From NCBI GenBank assembly GCA_963575745.1, contig CAUYUJ010009402.1, forward strand, positions 383,645 through 447,644: a DNA stretch of 64,000 nt, given 5' to 3'. Under the pieces are notes generated by a model. It saw only the letters and a program-made list of their open reading frames with translations. It was not told the DNA's origin and searched no databases. The position numbers and the translations under genes were made by a program. The first letter of the stretch is position 1. Each line of letters starts with the position of its first letter. This stretch comes from Prorocentrum cordatum (Eukaryota; Sar; Dinophyceae; Prorocentrales; Prorocentraceae). Of the stretch, positions 63,880-64,000 are shown piece after piece.

Positions 63880-64000
63880 CTCGTACTCCTCCTCCTCGCT
63901 TCCTCCCCTGCCTCATCCTCGCCATGAGGACGAGGAAGAGGAACAGGATGATGATGGTGATGATGCTGATGGTGATGATGATGGTAATGATGAAGACGAT
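63880..64000. repeat. (CCT)n then (GAT)n low-complexity DNA, running off the window
   Basis: CCT/CTC triplets at about 63,880-63,915 are followed by GAGGAC and GATGAT/GGTGAT triplets to the last base. Confidence 0.9.

Overview
This window looks like nuclear DNA of a dinoflagellate, possibly a Prorocentrum-like species; the species is an inference. The reasons are high GC content, very low gene density, kilobase-scale trinucleotide microsatellites, two non-LTR retrotransposons that differ in type, an IQ-motif protein with more than twenty repeats, and introns that appear to use GC-AG boundaries and carry terminal inverted repeats (TIRs) with target-site duplications (TSDs). No rRNA, tRNA, CRISPR array or bacterial-type operon was found. 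|| Layout. 1-540: an exon of a TKL-like protein kinase, cut by the window edge. 540-1,200: dispersed repeats and a GGA microsatellite. 1,757-6,529 (minus): LINE-A, with endonuclease, reverse transcriptase and C-terminal zinc fingers, plus an overlapping out-of-frame 277-codon tail. 6,650-10,700: small inverted-repeat elements, short repeats and one weak ORF. 11,334-17,255 (plus): LINE-B, with a RanBP2-finger ORF1 and an endonuclease-RT-RNase H ORF2 broken by one frameshift at a run of eight T. 18,050-26,430: low-complexity DNA, including a 2.9-kb GAC-type array and a 1.2-kb GAT-type array. 27,000-34,030: minisatellites (about 88, 102 and 80 bp), GGA arrays, a GT array and a CTGT array. 35,400-37,000: a first satellite cassette. 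38,314-49,821: the IQ-motif gene, interrupted by large elements. 50,279-55,817: a further TIR element of about 5.5 kb. 56,000-64,000: microsatellites, an AAGACGGCCC repeat family and more hairpin elements. || How the parts relate. The key structure is the IQ-motif gene. Two of its introns (43,959-45,428 and 45,588-48,923) begin and end with the same inverted repeat (AAGTCGGGC.TGTCCCCCTACAGG type). They are flanked by perfect duplications of exon sequence (ATTCAGGC and GCTCCAGGCC). Removing each at CAG|GC restores an uninterrupted IQ motif in frame. These are therefore large introner-like mobile introns. Each carries one or two internal cassettes of 1.1-1.5 kb with their own shorter inverted ends (CCCGGAAAGGG...CCCTTTCCGGG) and satellite arrays. 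Two more members of the outer family occur at 7,520-7,679 and 50,279-55,817. || Most other open reading frames in the window come from microsatellites or satellites and are not reported as genes.
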